Part shown: in pieces, positions 9,770-18,090 of the stretch
Numbering within the stretch: position 1 is the stretch's first letter
Layout of the letters: every line of letters starts with the position of its first letter
Source of the DNA: Rossellomorea aquimaris
GTDB lineage: Bacteria; Bacillota; Bacilli; Bacillales; Bacillaceae_B
Direction of reading: 5' to 3'
Length of the DNA: 64,000 nt
NCBI RefSeq assembly: GCF_001877785.1
Contig: NZ_MINN01000139.1
Location: 1-64,000, forward strand
Position numbers and translations under genes: made by a program
The notes under the pieces: generated by a model
What the model was told of the DNA's origin: nothing
Databases searched by the model: none
What the model saw: the letters and a program-made list of their open reading frames with translations, nothing else

Positions 9770-10387
9770 TTAAACTCTCCTAACTGGAGCACCAACATAA
9801 ACTCCTGGGTCTGTTATATCTTTAATCACCACAGATCCTGCCCCTAACTTGCAATCACTAGTTATGTTAATGTTGTTACTTACAACACTACCAATCCCTA
9901 ACCACGATCTTTTCCCAATATATACGGTCCCTGCTAAATTTGCTCCTGGTGAAACATGTACAAAATCTTCAATACAATTATCATGGTCAATAGTAGAACC
10001 AGTATTAACAATGCATCCTCTACCAATTCTTGTACAGCAATTGACAATAGTTCCTGCCATAAGAGCCGTGCCATTTTCAATTTCTACTTGCTCACCAATT
10101 ACTGCAGTAGGATGAATCAATACAGGTATTTCCACACCTAATGTCTCCAGCTTTTCCTGAACCTTTTGTCTAGTTATATTGTTACCTATTCCTACAAATA
10201 CTTCGTATTCCTCTATGTACTTTGAGACTTCACTAGAAGTATCTATCACTTCTAAACCCATAGAAGAATTGATATTCTTATTATCATCCAAAAAAGCAAC
10301 ACTCTGCCATCTATTCATTTTCAAAGCTATATCCGCAACCACTTTCCCATGACCACTAGCACCAAGAATTAAAAGCTTCTCTTTCAT
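9770..10387 (-). CDS. NeuD/PglD-type sugar O/N-acetyltransferase (EpsM-like)
   Basis: A 205-residue protein: an N-terminal Rossmann-like PglD_N domain (LLILGASGHGKVVADIA) followed by left-handed beta-helix hexapeptides (IHPTAVIGEQVEIENGTALM region onward) and a closing GAPVRRV. In the PglF-PglE-PglD pathway this enzyme acetylates the 4-amino group to give UDP-N,N'-diacetylbacillosamine, with the helix His as base (DHDNCIEDFVHVSPG here). Its ATG overlaps the stop of the sugar transferase gene (ATGA), indicating coupled translation. Role assigned from neighbours plus family. Confidence 0.85.
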   Translation of the reverse strand: MKEKLLILGASGHGKVVADIALKMNRWQSVAFLDDNKNINSSMGLEVIDTSSEVSKYIEEYEVFVGIGNNITRQKVQEKLETLGVEIPVLIHPTAVIGEQVEIENGTALMAGTIVNCCTRIGRGCIVNTGSTIDHDNCIEDFVHVSPGANLAGTVYIGKRSWLGIGSVVSNNINITSDCKLGAGSVVIKDITDPGVYVGAPVRRV

Positions 10388-11031
10388 TGTTCCATTCTTT
10401 CCTTTTCATTTCCCTTAAATGGCTCCATAGTAGCTGCAGTCTCCGAATTAATACCTTCCCTTATCAGAGCCTTTTTTAAAGTGAGAAGAATGATCTTCCA
10501 ATCCCCTTTAAAACTCACATGATCAACATAATAAACATCTAGATTAAACTTCTCTTCCCAACCAATAGCATTGCGACCACTAACCTGAGCCAATCCAGAC
10601 AACCCAGGCCTAACTTCATGTCGCCGTTTTTGATGCTCATTATATAGGGGCAGATACTGAACCAATAATGGCCTCGGCCCAATAATCGACATATCCCCTT
10701 TCAATATATTGAAAAGCTCCGGAAGTTCATCTAAAGATGTAGAACGCAGAAACCTTCCAAACTTCGTTAATCTCACACTGTCCGGAAGCAACTCTCCATT
10801 CTCATCCCTTTCGTCCGTCATCGTCCGGAACTTATACATCATAAAGACCTTTTCATTTAACCCTGGTCGTTGTTGTTTAAAAAGTACCGGGCTGCCCAAC
10901 TTCGTTTTAACAAGTAAAGCTGTAATTGGAAGCACTGGTATAATAGTAAGAATAATAATAGCAAGTAATGAAAGAGTAAAATCCATCGGTCTTTTAATAA
11001 ACCTTCTATAGATACCGCCTTTTGCCTTCAT
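10384..11031 (-). CDS. Initiating phosphosugar transferase (EpsL/PglC-like)
   Basis: A 215-residue monotopic bacterial sugar transferase with one N-terminal hydrophobic segment (FTLSLLAIIILTIIPVLPI), then PVLFKQQRPG, the catalytic DE in STSLDELPELFNILKGDMS, IGPRPLL and HEVRPGLSGLAQVSGRN. It moves the phosphosugar from UDP-sugar to undecaprenyl phosphate, the first membrane step. With EpsC-, EpsN- and EpsM-like neighbours, diacetylbacillosamine phosphate is the likely substrate. The ATG at 11031 overlaps the aminotransferase stop as TAATG, so I prefer it to the GTG at 11043. The visible drop in G+C begins downstream of this gene. Confidence 0.88.
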   Translation of the reverse strand: MKAKGGIYRRFIKRPMDFTLSLLAIIILTIIPVLPITALLVKTKLGSPVLFKQQRPGLNEKVFMMYKFRTMTDERDENGELLPDSVRLTKFGRFLRSTSLDELPELFNILKGDMSIIGPRPLLVQYLPLYNEHQKRRHEVRPGLSGLAQVSGRNAIGWEEKFNLDVYYVDHVSFKGDWKIILLTLKKALIREGINSETAATMEPFKGNEKERMEQ

Positions 11032-12146
11032 TATTTCAACCACAATCCTTTTACAGTATTCACAACCCTCGTTAAATCCTCATCCGTCATCTTCGTATCC
11101 GAAGGCAAACAAACACCATTATCAAACAACTTCTCTGAAACATTTGTTCCGACGAAATCATACTTCTCAAAGAATGGCTGCATGTGCATCGGCTTCCAGA
11201 CCGGCCTGGATTCAATATTTTCTTTTTCAAGGGCTTCCATTACATCTATAGGCCTGACATGGTCACTCAATGTCATTGCACTCAACCAATAGTTTGGCTT
11301 ATCCCAATCATTAACGCGCATGAATTCCACACCATCAAGACCTTCCAGCTCTCTTTTATAAAACTCGAAAATATATTTCTTCTTTTCTACTCTTTCTTCT
11401 AAGACCTTAAGCTGACCCCTGCCAATCCCGGCAACAACATTACTCATTCTATAGTTGAACCCTAATTCACTATGCTGATAATGCCTCGCTTGATCTCTTG
11501 ATTGAGTTGCCCAAAATCTAACCTTAGAAACTTTCTCTTCATTATTAGAAACGAGCATTCCGCCGCCGGAAGTAGTGATGATTTTATTTCCATTAAACGA
11601 GAAGATGCCGTAATCACCAAAGGTTCCCGTATGCTGCCCTTTATAGTATCCGCCCAATGACTCTGCAGCATCTTCGATAACAGCTACATTATGTTTCCTG
11701 CATATTTCCATAATTTTATCCATATCTGCAGAAAGACCATAAAGATGAACCACGATCACTGCTTTTACTTCTGGATACTTTTCAAAAGCTTCTTCTAAAG
11801 CTTTAGGACACATATTCCACGTTTCTTCATTACTATCGATAAATACAGGAATGGCATTTTGATAAATGATTGGGTTGGCTGTTGCTGAGAAAGTCAACGT
11901 AGGGCAGAATACTATATCTCCATCACCGACACCCGCTGCTCTTAATGCTAGATGGATGGCCCCAGTGCCGGACGATAGAGCTGCAGCAGCTTTGGAACCG
12001 ACTTTTGCTGCAAGTTCTTTTTCAAATTCATTTACATTTGTCCCAAGAGGAGCAATCCAGTTTGTATCAAACGCTTCTTTTACATATTGCATTTCATAGC
12101 CTTCATCACTCATATGGGGTGATGAAAGAAATATTCTGTCTCCCAT
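11031..12146 (-). CDS. DegT/DnrJ/EryC1-family aminotransferase (EpsN/PglE-like)
   Basis: A 371-residue PLP-dependent sugar aminotransferase. Lys188 in FSFNGNKIITTSGGGML should form the Schiff base, and EDAAESLG near 158-165 is the conserved PLP-binding segment. It converts the 4-keto-6-deoxy sugar made by the neighbouring dehydratase to the 4-amino sugar using glutamate. Its stop overlaps the next start. A short inverted repeat (GGTACTGT/ACAGTACC at 12243-12268) lies upstream without a T tract. Confidence 0.9.
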   Translation of the reverse strand: MGDRIFLSSPHMSDEGYEMQYVKEAFDTNWIAPLGTNVNEFEKELAAKVGSKAAAALSSGTGAIHLALRAAGVGDGDIVFCPTLTFSATANPIIYQNAIPVFIDSNEETWNMCPKALEEAFEKYPEVKAVIVVHLYGLSADMDKIMEICRKHNVAVIEDAAESLGGYYKGQHTGTFGDYGIFSFNGNKIITTSGGGMLVSNNEEKVSKVRFWATQSRDQARHYQHSELGFNYRMSNVVAGIGRGQLKVLEERVEKKKYIFEFYKRELEGLDGVEFMRVNDWDKPNYWLSAMTLSDHVRPIDVMEALEKENIESRPVWKPMHMQPFFEKYDFVGTNVSEKLFDNGVCLPSDTKMTDEDLTRVVNTVKGLWLK

Positions 12147-12242
12147 GATTAAACTCTTCCTTCCAGTATGTAGATCAGTTGCTTATTACTTAACTAGATT
12201 TCCCTGTATATCTATGTAACTAATAAACAACTAAAGATTGCC

Positions 12243-12268
12243 GGTACTGTCCCTTTAAGCACAGTACC
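12243..12268. repeat. 8-bp inverted repeat in the eps operon
   Basis: GGTACTGT (12243-12250) and ACAGTACC (12261-12268) sit between the dehydratase and aminotransferase genes. No U tract follows on the transcribed strand, so this is a processing or stabilising hairpin at most. Confidence 0.4.
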
Positions 12269-12275
12269 GACTGTA

Positions 12276-14096
12276 TTAATTAACATTTGTTATCAGTATT
12301 TCTTCATTCTTATTTGCTAAGCTCAACACGTACTGAGATAAATAGTCCTGATCAAACGCCTGATGGTTTTCTACCAGATTGGATACACGACCAAAGTCGA
12401 ACTCCACCGTCTTCCCAATAAAAATCTTAGGAAACACAGCCTCACCATGAACCTCATTCTCCCCAAGAAGCTCCTCATACATCTTCTCCCCAGGACGTAT
12501 GCCGGCATACTTGATCCCAATCTCATCAATAGAATAACCAGACAGCTTAATCAGGTTCTTAGCCAGGTCTACGATCTTAACCGGTTCACCCATATCCAGT
12601 ACAAAGATCTCCCCGCCGCGTGCCAACGCACCCGCTTGCATAACTAGTCTGGATGCTTCCGGAATCGTCATAAAGTATCTTGTCATATCCGGATGGGTAA
12701 CCGTAACCGGTCCGCCAGCTTGGATCTGTCTTTTAAATAAAGGAATAACAGACCCGCGGCTTCCGAGTACGTTCCCGAAACGCACAGCCACAAAGTTTGT
12801 CTTGCTGTTCTTATCAAGATTCTGAATCACCATTTCCGCAATACGCTTCGTCGATCCCATCACGTTCGTTGGGTTGACGGCTTTATCGGAAGACACAAGC
12901 ACGAATGTGCCGACGCCGAATGTATCAGCGGCTTCCGCCACGTTCTTCGTCCCGATGACATTGTTCTTCACGGCTTCCTTCGGATTATATTCCATCAACG
13001 GAACATGCTTATGAGCAGCGGCATGATAGACTACATCCGGTGTATGGTTTTCCATCACTTCAAAAATGCGGTTTCTGTCTTGGATATCTGCAATCACAGG
13101 GATGATCTCGAATTCTTCCTTATATTTATTTCTAAGCTCCATATCAATTGTGTAGATGGAGTTTTCTCCGTGTCCCAACAGAAGGAGCTTCTTTGGCTTG
13201 AACTTGCTCACCTGTCTACAGATTTCGGAACCAATCGAACCGCCTGCACCGGTAACGAGAATTGTTTTACCAGTAAGTTTTGCAGAGATACTCTTAATAT
13301 CAAGTTCCACTGGTTCACGTCCGAGAAGGTCCTCAACCTGTACGTCACGGAACTGATTGACGGAAACTTTGCCTGACACGATATCCTCTATCATCGGCAT
13401 GATTTGCGTCTTAGCATTTGTCTTGCTGCATTCCTGGTATACTTCCTGCAGCTGGCCTTTTCGGAGTGAAGGAATGGCTATGATAATATTTTCGACTCCG
13501 TACTTCTCCACGATCTGCGGGATATCTTTCGTTCCGCCGAGGACGGTCACCCCGTAGATTTCAAGCTTTTGTTTCTTTGGCGAATCATCAATGAAGCCGA
13601 CCGGCATCAAATCGGTGTCGCTGCTTTTGATCAATTGGCGTACAAGCATGGATCCGGCGGACCCTGCACCAATGATTAGTGCACGTTTCTTTGTCTGCTC
13701 ATTCTTCATATACAGATCACGATACATCCTCCACGAGAATCTGGAGCCCCCGATCAGAATCATATGCAGCATCCAGGTAACGATCAAAATGCGTCTATAC
13801 ACAGTACCAGTGATGACGAATTGCAGGATTCCCGTCGTCAGCACCGAGAACGTGACAGCCCTGAGTATCGCCATGACCTCTCCGACACTCGCATATTCCC
13901 ACGCTCTGTGATAAAGACGGTAGACGAACGCGAATAAGTGATGGCTGACAAGCAGGACAATCGAACTGAATACGATGACCGGCATGGCGTATGTATGGAA
14001 TGCTGCGATAAGAATGTAATAACCGATATAAATGGCCGTAAGCACGATAATGGAATCCAGCAGCATCAACAGTGAGACCCGTTTCGTATAACTCAT
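12276..14096 (-). CDS. UDP-GlcNAc 4,6-dehydratase, membrane type (EpsC/CapD/PglF-like)
   Basis: A 606-residue protein: four N-terminal membrane helices, a CoA-binding-like Rossmann domain (LIIGAGSAGSML, about 138-150) and the SDR dehydratase domain (ILVTGAGGSIGSEI, about 280). The usual SDR Tyr is replaced in DKAVNPTNVMGSTKR, as in this family. It removes water from UDP-GlcNAc to give the 4-keto-6-deoxy sugar. The ATG at 14096 has GAAGGGA upstream; an alternative ATG at 14120 adds eight residues. It is the first large gene after the candidate EAR element, the position epsC holds in B. subtilis. Confidence 0.9.
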   Translation of the reverse strand: MSYTKRVSLLMLLDSIIVLTAIYIGYYILIAAFHTYAMPVIVFSSIVLLVSHHLFAFVYRLYHRAWEYASVGEVMAILRAVTFSVLTTGILQFVITGTVYRRILIVTWMLHMILIGGSRFSWRMYRDLYMKNEQTKKRALIIGAGSAGSMLVRQLIKSSDTDLMPVGFIDDSPKKQKLEIYGVTVLGGTKDIPQIVEKYGVENIIIAIPSLRKGQLQEVYQECSKTNAKTQIMPMIEDIVSGKVSVNQFRDVQVEDLLGREPVELDIKSISAKLTGKTILVTGAGGSIGSEICRQVSKFKPKKLLLLGHGENSIYTIDMELRNKYKEEFEIIPVIADIQDRNRIFEVMENHTPDVVYHAAAHKHVPLMEYNPKEAVKNNVIGTKNVAEAADTFGVGTFVLVSSDKAVNPTNVMGSTKRIAEMVIQNLDKNSKTNFVAVRFGNVLGSRGSVIPLFKRQIQAGGPVTVTHPDMTRYFMTIPEASRLVMQAGALARGGEIFVLDMGEPVKIVDLAKNLIKLSGYSIDEIGIKYAGIRPGEKMYEELLGENEVHGEAVFPKIFIGKTVEFDFGRVSNLVENHQAFDQDYLSQYVLSLANKNEEILITNVN

Positions 14097-14159
14097 AGAA
14101 TAAATCCCTTCTTTACTCATATTTTTTTCAATTGACCCTTATTTTCGACAAAATAAATA

Positions 14160-14194
14160 CCTAAGGAAAATGTACGGTATACCCTTTCCTTAGG
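14160..14194 (-). terminator. Hairpin after the 46-codon gene
   Basis: CCTAAGGAAA (14160-14169) pairs with TTTCCTTAGG (14185-14194). On the minus strand it is followed by a T-rich ATTTATTTTG run. It lies between the small gene and the dehydratase gene, inside the operon, so it should be a partial terminator overcome by antitermination. Confidence 0.6.
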
Positions 14195-14202
14195 CATTTA
14201 GG

Positions 14203-14343
14203 TTATTTTTCTTGCTTGATCCGTTGGTTGATCGCTTGGTTGATAAGGCTTTGTATTTCTTTTAAATGTTCGATCGGTGCATCCTGGCAGATATAGCGGA
14301 CGGCTTTTTTGATGCTTTTCGGCATGGTTTTGAAGGTGCTCAT
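14203..14343 (-). CDS. 46-residue small protein between EAR and epsC-like gene, unknown
   Basis: An ATG at 14343 is preceded by AAGGGAGAAGAA, an excellent ribosome binding site, and opens 46 codons to TAA at 14203. The product starts MSTFKTMPKSIKKAVRYICQ and continues with an amphipathic helix (LKEIQSLINQAINQRI). It is basic, has no membrane segment, and has a single Cys. I do not recognise it. Its place between the antitermination RNA and the biosynthetic genes, with a hairpin after it, suggests a regulator or adaptor, but that is inference. Confidence 0.7.
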   Translation of the reverse strand: MSTFKTMPKSIKKAVRYICQDAPIEHLKEIQSLINQAINQRIKQEK

Positions 14344-14463
14344 TTCTTCTCCCTTATGTTTCTTTCTAAATTTAAACATTTATACATTTCATTTACTACA
14401 TATGAAGAACTTACATAAAACGCTTTCATTGTTTTTCTTTACTTATTTATTTTAAAATAGTAA

Positions 14464-14570
14464 ATGTGGGCATCTAACCCTTCCTCACATCCCGCCACCG
14501 ACGACAAGCGTCTAAGGTGAATTATTTTCACCCACGGCGTGACCGAGTGCCTCCATTGGTAACGGATAGG
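14464..14570 (-). ncRNA. Candidate EAR (epsC leader) antitermination RNA
   Basis: On the minus strand the DNA between the phosphatase gene and the epsC-like gene holds a G+C-rich, highly structured block in an A+T-rich surround. It includes CACTCGGTCACGCCGTGGGTG-type complementarity, a GGTGAA/TTCACC hairpin at about 14515-14532, and a TGTG/CACA helix closing a GGAAGGGTTAGATGCC loop region. Known biology: Bacillales eps and capsule operons carry the processive antitermination EAR element at this place. Assignment is from position and structure; I cannot run the covariance model. Confidence 0.65.
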
Positions 14571-14664
14571 AGACATTCCCTAAATATCTATTGTTGTCCA
14601 TATATTTCTTATGCAGCTCACAACGACAATAGTACATTAGGACCCTATTAAAAATTCGTTCACC

Positions 14665-15432
14665 TTAAAATATCCCCAGGAATTTTCTCTTTTTAACCTT
14701 CTCCGGGATTTCTTTATATATATTTTTCCCTTCAACCAGCAGCTCAGCATTCTCAGTGAAATGGTACACCATATCGATTCCGTATGTATGTTCTACCTCA
14801 TCCAGCGCCTTACTCATATTGAATGTGCGGGTTGATGTGTTATGTGCGTCCGAAGCGATGAAGTGCGTGAGATTCGCTTCGATCAATTGCTTCGAGAACT
14901 TCTGGATGTTTTTCCCGAAATGCCCTGTCAGGCTTGAAGCCGTAATCTGCGTTGCAGCACCGTTTTTCACGAGGTTGTACAGTTTGTCGGGATGAGAGAT
15001 CAATTCCGCATTGCGTTCGGGATGGACGATCACCGGAATCAGCCCTTCATTCTGTATATCGAAAAACAGGCGGTCCGTATACCTCGGCACGGAATTGGAT
15101 GGGAACTCCACAAAGATGTATTGTGAATGAATATTTAGGGGTAAAATCTCCCCGTTCAGATAGTCCCCGATGATTTCACCGTAGATGCGGCATTCCTGAC
15201 CCGGCAATACAACTAAATCGACCTGCTGACTTTTCAGTTCCTCATTCACTCTGTCGACCAAAGGCAGGATGTCCGACTTCACATTCTGATAGGCGTTGTT
15301 CATATGGTGGGGGGTGGCAATGATGGTTTGAATCCCTTCCGACACAGCGGCTTTCGCCATTGCGACCGTATCTTCCATCGTCTTCGCACCGTCATCGATT
15401 CCCGGTAATATATGACTATGGATATCGATCAT
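14665..15432 (-). CDS. Tyrosine-protein phosphatase, PHP type (CpsB/YwqE-like)
   Basis: A 255-residue metal-dependent phosphatase of the polymerase-and-histidinol-phosphatase fold. Metal-binding motifs visible are DIHSHILPGIDDG at the N-terminus, TPHH near 45, HPERN near 135 and SDAHN near 194. It dephosphorylates the C-terminal Tyr cluster of the adjacent kinase and so tunes chain length and export. The ATG at 15432 has GGAGGG at about 8 nt; upstream ATGs are too close to that site or lack one. Confidence 0.88.
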   Translation of the reverse strand: MIDIHSHILPGIDDGAKTMEDTVAMAKAAVSEGIQTIIATPHHMNNAYQNVKSDILPLVDRVNEELKSQQVDLVVLPGQECRIYGEIIGDYLNGEILPLNIHSQYIFVEFPSNSVPRYTDRLFFDIQNEGLIPVIVHPERNAELISHPDKLYNLVKNGAATQITASSLTGHFGKNIQKFSKQLIEANLTHFIASDAHNTSTRTFNMSKALDEVEHTYGIDMVYHFTENAELLVEGKNIYKEIPEKVKKRKFLGIF

Positions 15433-15544
15433 CGCCATCACCCTCCATTTCACTAGTTCTTTTATCTTATCAACATCTATTATTTTACTACACTAGGTAT
15501 TTTTGTAAACAGGCGAAAAATGTCGAATCGACACTTTTTATCTG

Positions 15545-16252
15545 TTATCTTTTTCCATAATAATAGTAGTAGCTTGTATCCTTCACTTCGCGGTTGTTCA
15601 GGACCACTCCGAGGAGTTTCCCTTTTGTCGCCTGAAGAAGGTCTTTCGCCTTCTGCGCGCCTTCGATTTCAGTCGTTCCGGAACTCACCACAAGGACCGT
15701 CCCGTCACATTGATTCGCCAGCACCTGCGCATCCGTCACTGCCAGGACAGGCGGCGTATCAAAAATGACCAGGTCATAATCTGCATAGACATCGACCAGG
15801 AACTCCTCCATCGAACGTGAACTTAATAGCTCGGCCGGATTCGGCGGTACCGGTCCGCAAGTAAGAAGATCGAGGTTATCGACATCGGACGGATGGACCA
15901 CTTCCCTCAAGGTCTTCTGTCTCGTAAGGACGGTAGTGAAACCGAATGTGTTTGTCAGGTTGAACGTATAATGAGCCGTCGGCTTCCGCATATCCGCATC
16001 CACGAGCAGGACACTCTTTCCCTGCTGGGCGAATACAACGGCCAGGTTGGCGGCTGTCGTGGATTTCCCTTCCCCGGGTCCTGATGACGTGACCATGATT
16101 GAACGCAGGTCGCGGTCGACAGATGAGAAGTTGATATTCGTACGGATCGTTTTGTACTGTTCTGAAATAGGTGATTTCGGATCTGTTTTCGTGATGAGCT
16201 TCCGTTTCGTTGCCATCATGAGTTTCTTCAGTTTCTTGTTGTTAGCCAACAT
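15545..16252 (-). CDS. Bacterial tyrosine kinase (CpsD/EpsB/YwqD-like)
   Basis: A 235-residue BY-kinase. Walker A is SSGPGEGKSTTAAN (about 56-69), Walker A' is VLLVDADMRKP (about 82), and the C-terminus ends in a cluster of five Tyr before GKR, the autophosphorylation site. It works with the membrane modulator encoded just upstream to control polysaccharide assembly. The ATG at 16252 follows GAGGGG; the reading frame overlaps the end of the modulator gene, so the pair is translationally coupled. Confidence 0.92.
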   Translation of the reverse strand: MLANNKKLKKLMMATKRKLITKTDPKSPISEQYKTIRTNINFSSVDRDLRSIMVTSSGPGEGKSTTAANLAVVFAQQGKSVLLVDADMRKPTAHYTFNLTNTFGFTTVLTRQKTLREVVHPSDVDNLDLLTCGPVPPNPAELLSSRSMEEFLVDVYADYDLVIFDTPPVLAVTDAQVLANQCDGTVLVVSSGTTEIEGAQKAKDLLQATKGKLLGVVLNNREVKDTSYYYYYGKR

Positions 16253-16985
16253 TCTCACCCCTCACTCGTGAATTGCGTTCCAGCCCGCGGCTTGCCTTCT
16301 TTTCATCCTGTTCTGAGATGCGGGCGATCGAGCCGAGTACCGGAACACCCAGGAGCTTTTCCACTTCATGCTCGGTTTTGATTGTGTTATCAAGGAATTC
16401 AAGCAGGAACGCAAGACCGACACCGATCATCAGGCCGACAACGGCTGCAATCGCGATATTAAGGAATGGCTTCGGCTTGATCGGGGCTTGTTTCTCTCCG
16501 ACTTCAGCTTTCGCCAGGATACTGACGTTATCCACATTCATGATTTTCGGGATTTCGTTTTGGAACACTTCCGCTGTCTTATTCGCAATGGTCGCTGCCA
16601 GTTTGGGATCGGTATCCTGCACGGAAAGATTCATCACCTGTGATTCATTTTCACTGCCAACCGTGATTTTACTGGTCAACTGTGAAACGTTCAGGTCCAG
16701 ATCCAGGTCTGAGATGACTTTTTCCAGGATGGCCGGACTCTTGAGGATGACCGTATACGTATTGATTAACTGTAAGTTCGTCTGAATTTCGCCGGGGTTA
16801 TAAGCAGGCTGCTCCGACTTGGATTGATTGACCAAAAGCTGGGTGGATGATTGATAAACCGGGGTTAAAAGAAAAAAGCTGACCGCTCCGCTGACCAGGA
16901 CGGCCGTCAGGGTAATCAGAATGATTAGTCTGATGCGCTTCTGCAATGTTTCCATCAACTCGCGCAAACTGATAGTTTCTTCCAT
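16242..16985 (-). CDS. Wzz-type chain-length/kinase modulator (YveK/EpsA-like)
   Basis: A 247-residue protein with two membrane helices (about 19-41 and 176-197) flanking an extracellular domain, and the Pro-rich KQAPIKPKPF before helix 2, typical of Wzz/CapA proteins. The cytoplasmic tail activates the BY-kinase. It is the first gene of the exopolysaccharide operon, with AGGAGGAAATC as ribosome binding site. The promoter should lie in 16990-17120, but I could not fix a convincing -35/-10 pair. Confidence 0.9.
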   Translation of the reverse strand: MEETISLRELMETLQKRIRLIILITLTAVLVSGAVSFFLLTPVYQSSTQLLVNQSKSEQPAYNPGEIQTNLQLINTYTVILKSPAILEKVISDLDLDLNVSQLTSKITVGSENESQVMNLSVQDTDPKLAATIANKTAEVFQNEIPKIMNVDNVSILAKAEVGEKQAPIKPKPFLNIAIAAVVGLMIGVGLAFLLEFLDNTIKTEHEVEKLLGVPVLGSIARISEQDEKKASRGLERNSRVRGENVG

Positions 16986-17199
16986 GATTTCCTCCTATTT
17001 TAAAAGAAAAATATGTAAATAATGGCGATTCATGTTGTCTTTTCTCTGGTTTCTTGTCATAATTTTAATAGAAATGTAACATTGTTTCCATTCTTATCTA
17101 TTAAACTACAATTTCTTGTAAATGAAAAGACCAATTACAATATTGGTAAGTATTTCTTTTGATCTATTTTCTAATTTTATATATATCGGAGGATTCTGT

Positions 17200-17973
17200 A
17201 TGAAAAACTTCTTATTAATTGTATTTGGACTTATTTGTGTTGGTCTGCTTTATATAGGGAATCAGTATTGGCAGGAACGGATAGCCGGCGCCCCGGCTGC
17301 TCAGGCTGGCGGGGAAGTAAAGGAAGAGAATGCCCCGGAACCTGCTGAAGCAGTAAAGGAGGAGCCCCTCATTTCCAACTGGCCGGCTAAAGCTCAGGAT
17401 CGGTTCAAGGAAGCTGTCAATGCCGGAAACGCATATAGAATAGCGCTCGTTGGATCTGATGCTTTGGGTTCCGGGAATGGCGGCTGGAGTGACCAATTGA
17501 AAGAGGAGCTTTCCTCCGGCTATGGGGATCAGGTTGAAGTCTCCATTTTCGAGGAAGATACAACTTCTGTAGAGTTCCTTGAAGGGGATGTCTATGAGGA
17601 TGTCCTGGCTTTCCAGCCTGATCTTGTCCTGTTCGAACCGTTTACCCTCACCGATAATTCCATCGGCGTACCCGTCGAACGCAACCACGAAAGCATCCTG
17701 ACGTTTTATGAAGAGCTGCAGGAGGAAAACAGCAGCGCCGAACTGATCCTGCAGCCTTCCTATCCGATTGAGGGGGCGACCTATTACCCGAAACAGGTGG
17801 ACGGGCTGAAGACGTTTGCCGGGGAGAATGATTTCACTTACCTCGATCACTGGGCGGAATGGCCTGAGGAAGAAGAGCTCGGGGACTATCTCCTCCCTTC
17901 ACAGGAGGGTCCGAATGAACAGGGACATGAGCTGTGGGCGGATTATCTGATGGATTATTTTATAGCAGAATAA
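17200..17973 (+). CDS. SGNH/GDSL-hydrolase-like exported protein
   Basis: A 257-residue protein with one N-terminal signal anchor (FLLIVFGLICVGLLYIGNQYW) and an acidic linker. The SGNH-like domain follows: block I reads ALVGSDALGSG, and the C-terminal GHELWADYL supplies the likely catalytic His. It would act outside the cell, perhaps removing or adding acetyl groups on the glycan, in line with its divergent position next to the exopolysaccharide operon. The ATG at 17200 follows CGGAGG; longer in-frame starts have no site. Confidence 0.7.
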   Translation: MKNFLLIVFGLICVGLLYIGNQYWQERIAGAPAAQAGGEVKEENAPEPAEAVKEEPLISNWPAKAQDRFKEAVNAGNAYRIALVGSDALGSGNGGWSDQLKEELSSGYGDQVEVSIFEEDTTSVEFLEGDVYEDVLAFQPDLVLFEPFTLTDNSIGVPVERNHESILTFYEELQEENSSAELILQPSYPIEGATYYPKQVDGLKTFAGENDFTYLDHWAEWPEEEELGDYLLPSQEGPNEQGHELWADYLMDYFIAE

Positions 17974-18003
17974 TGTTTGTGCGCCAGCTCTTGTGAACAT
18001 TCA

Positions 18004-18030
18004 TTGAATAGTAAATAATTGACTATTCAA
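18004..18030. promoter_or_regulatory. 9-bp inverted repeat upstream of the LCP gene
   Basis: TTGAATAGT (18004-18012) and ACTATTCAA (18022-18030) are perfect complements with a 9-nt spacer, overlapping a TTGACT that could be a -35. It is placed as an operator, or as the hairpin closing the SGNH gene; no T tract follows. Confidence 0.45.
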
Positions 18031-18090
18031 ACCGACTCATTTTTGATATGTTATCTAGTAGGCTAATTTTTAAAAGGTGAGGAAACGAAT

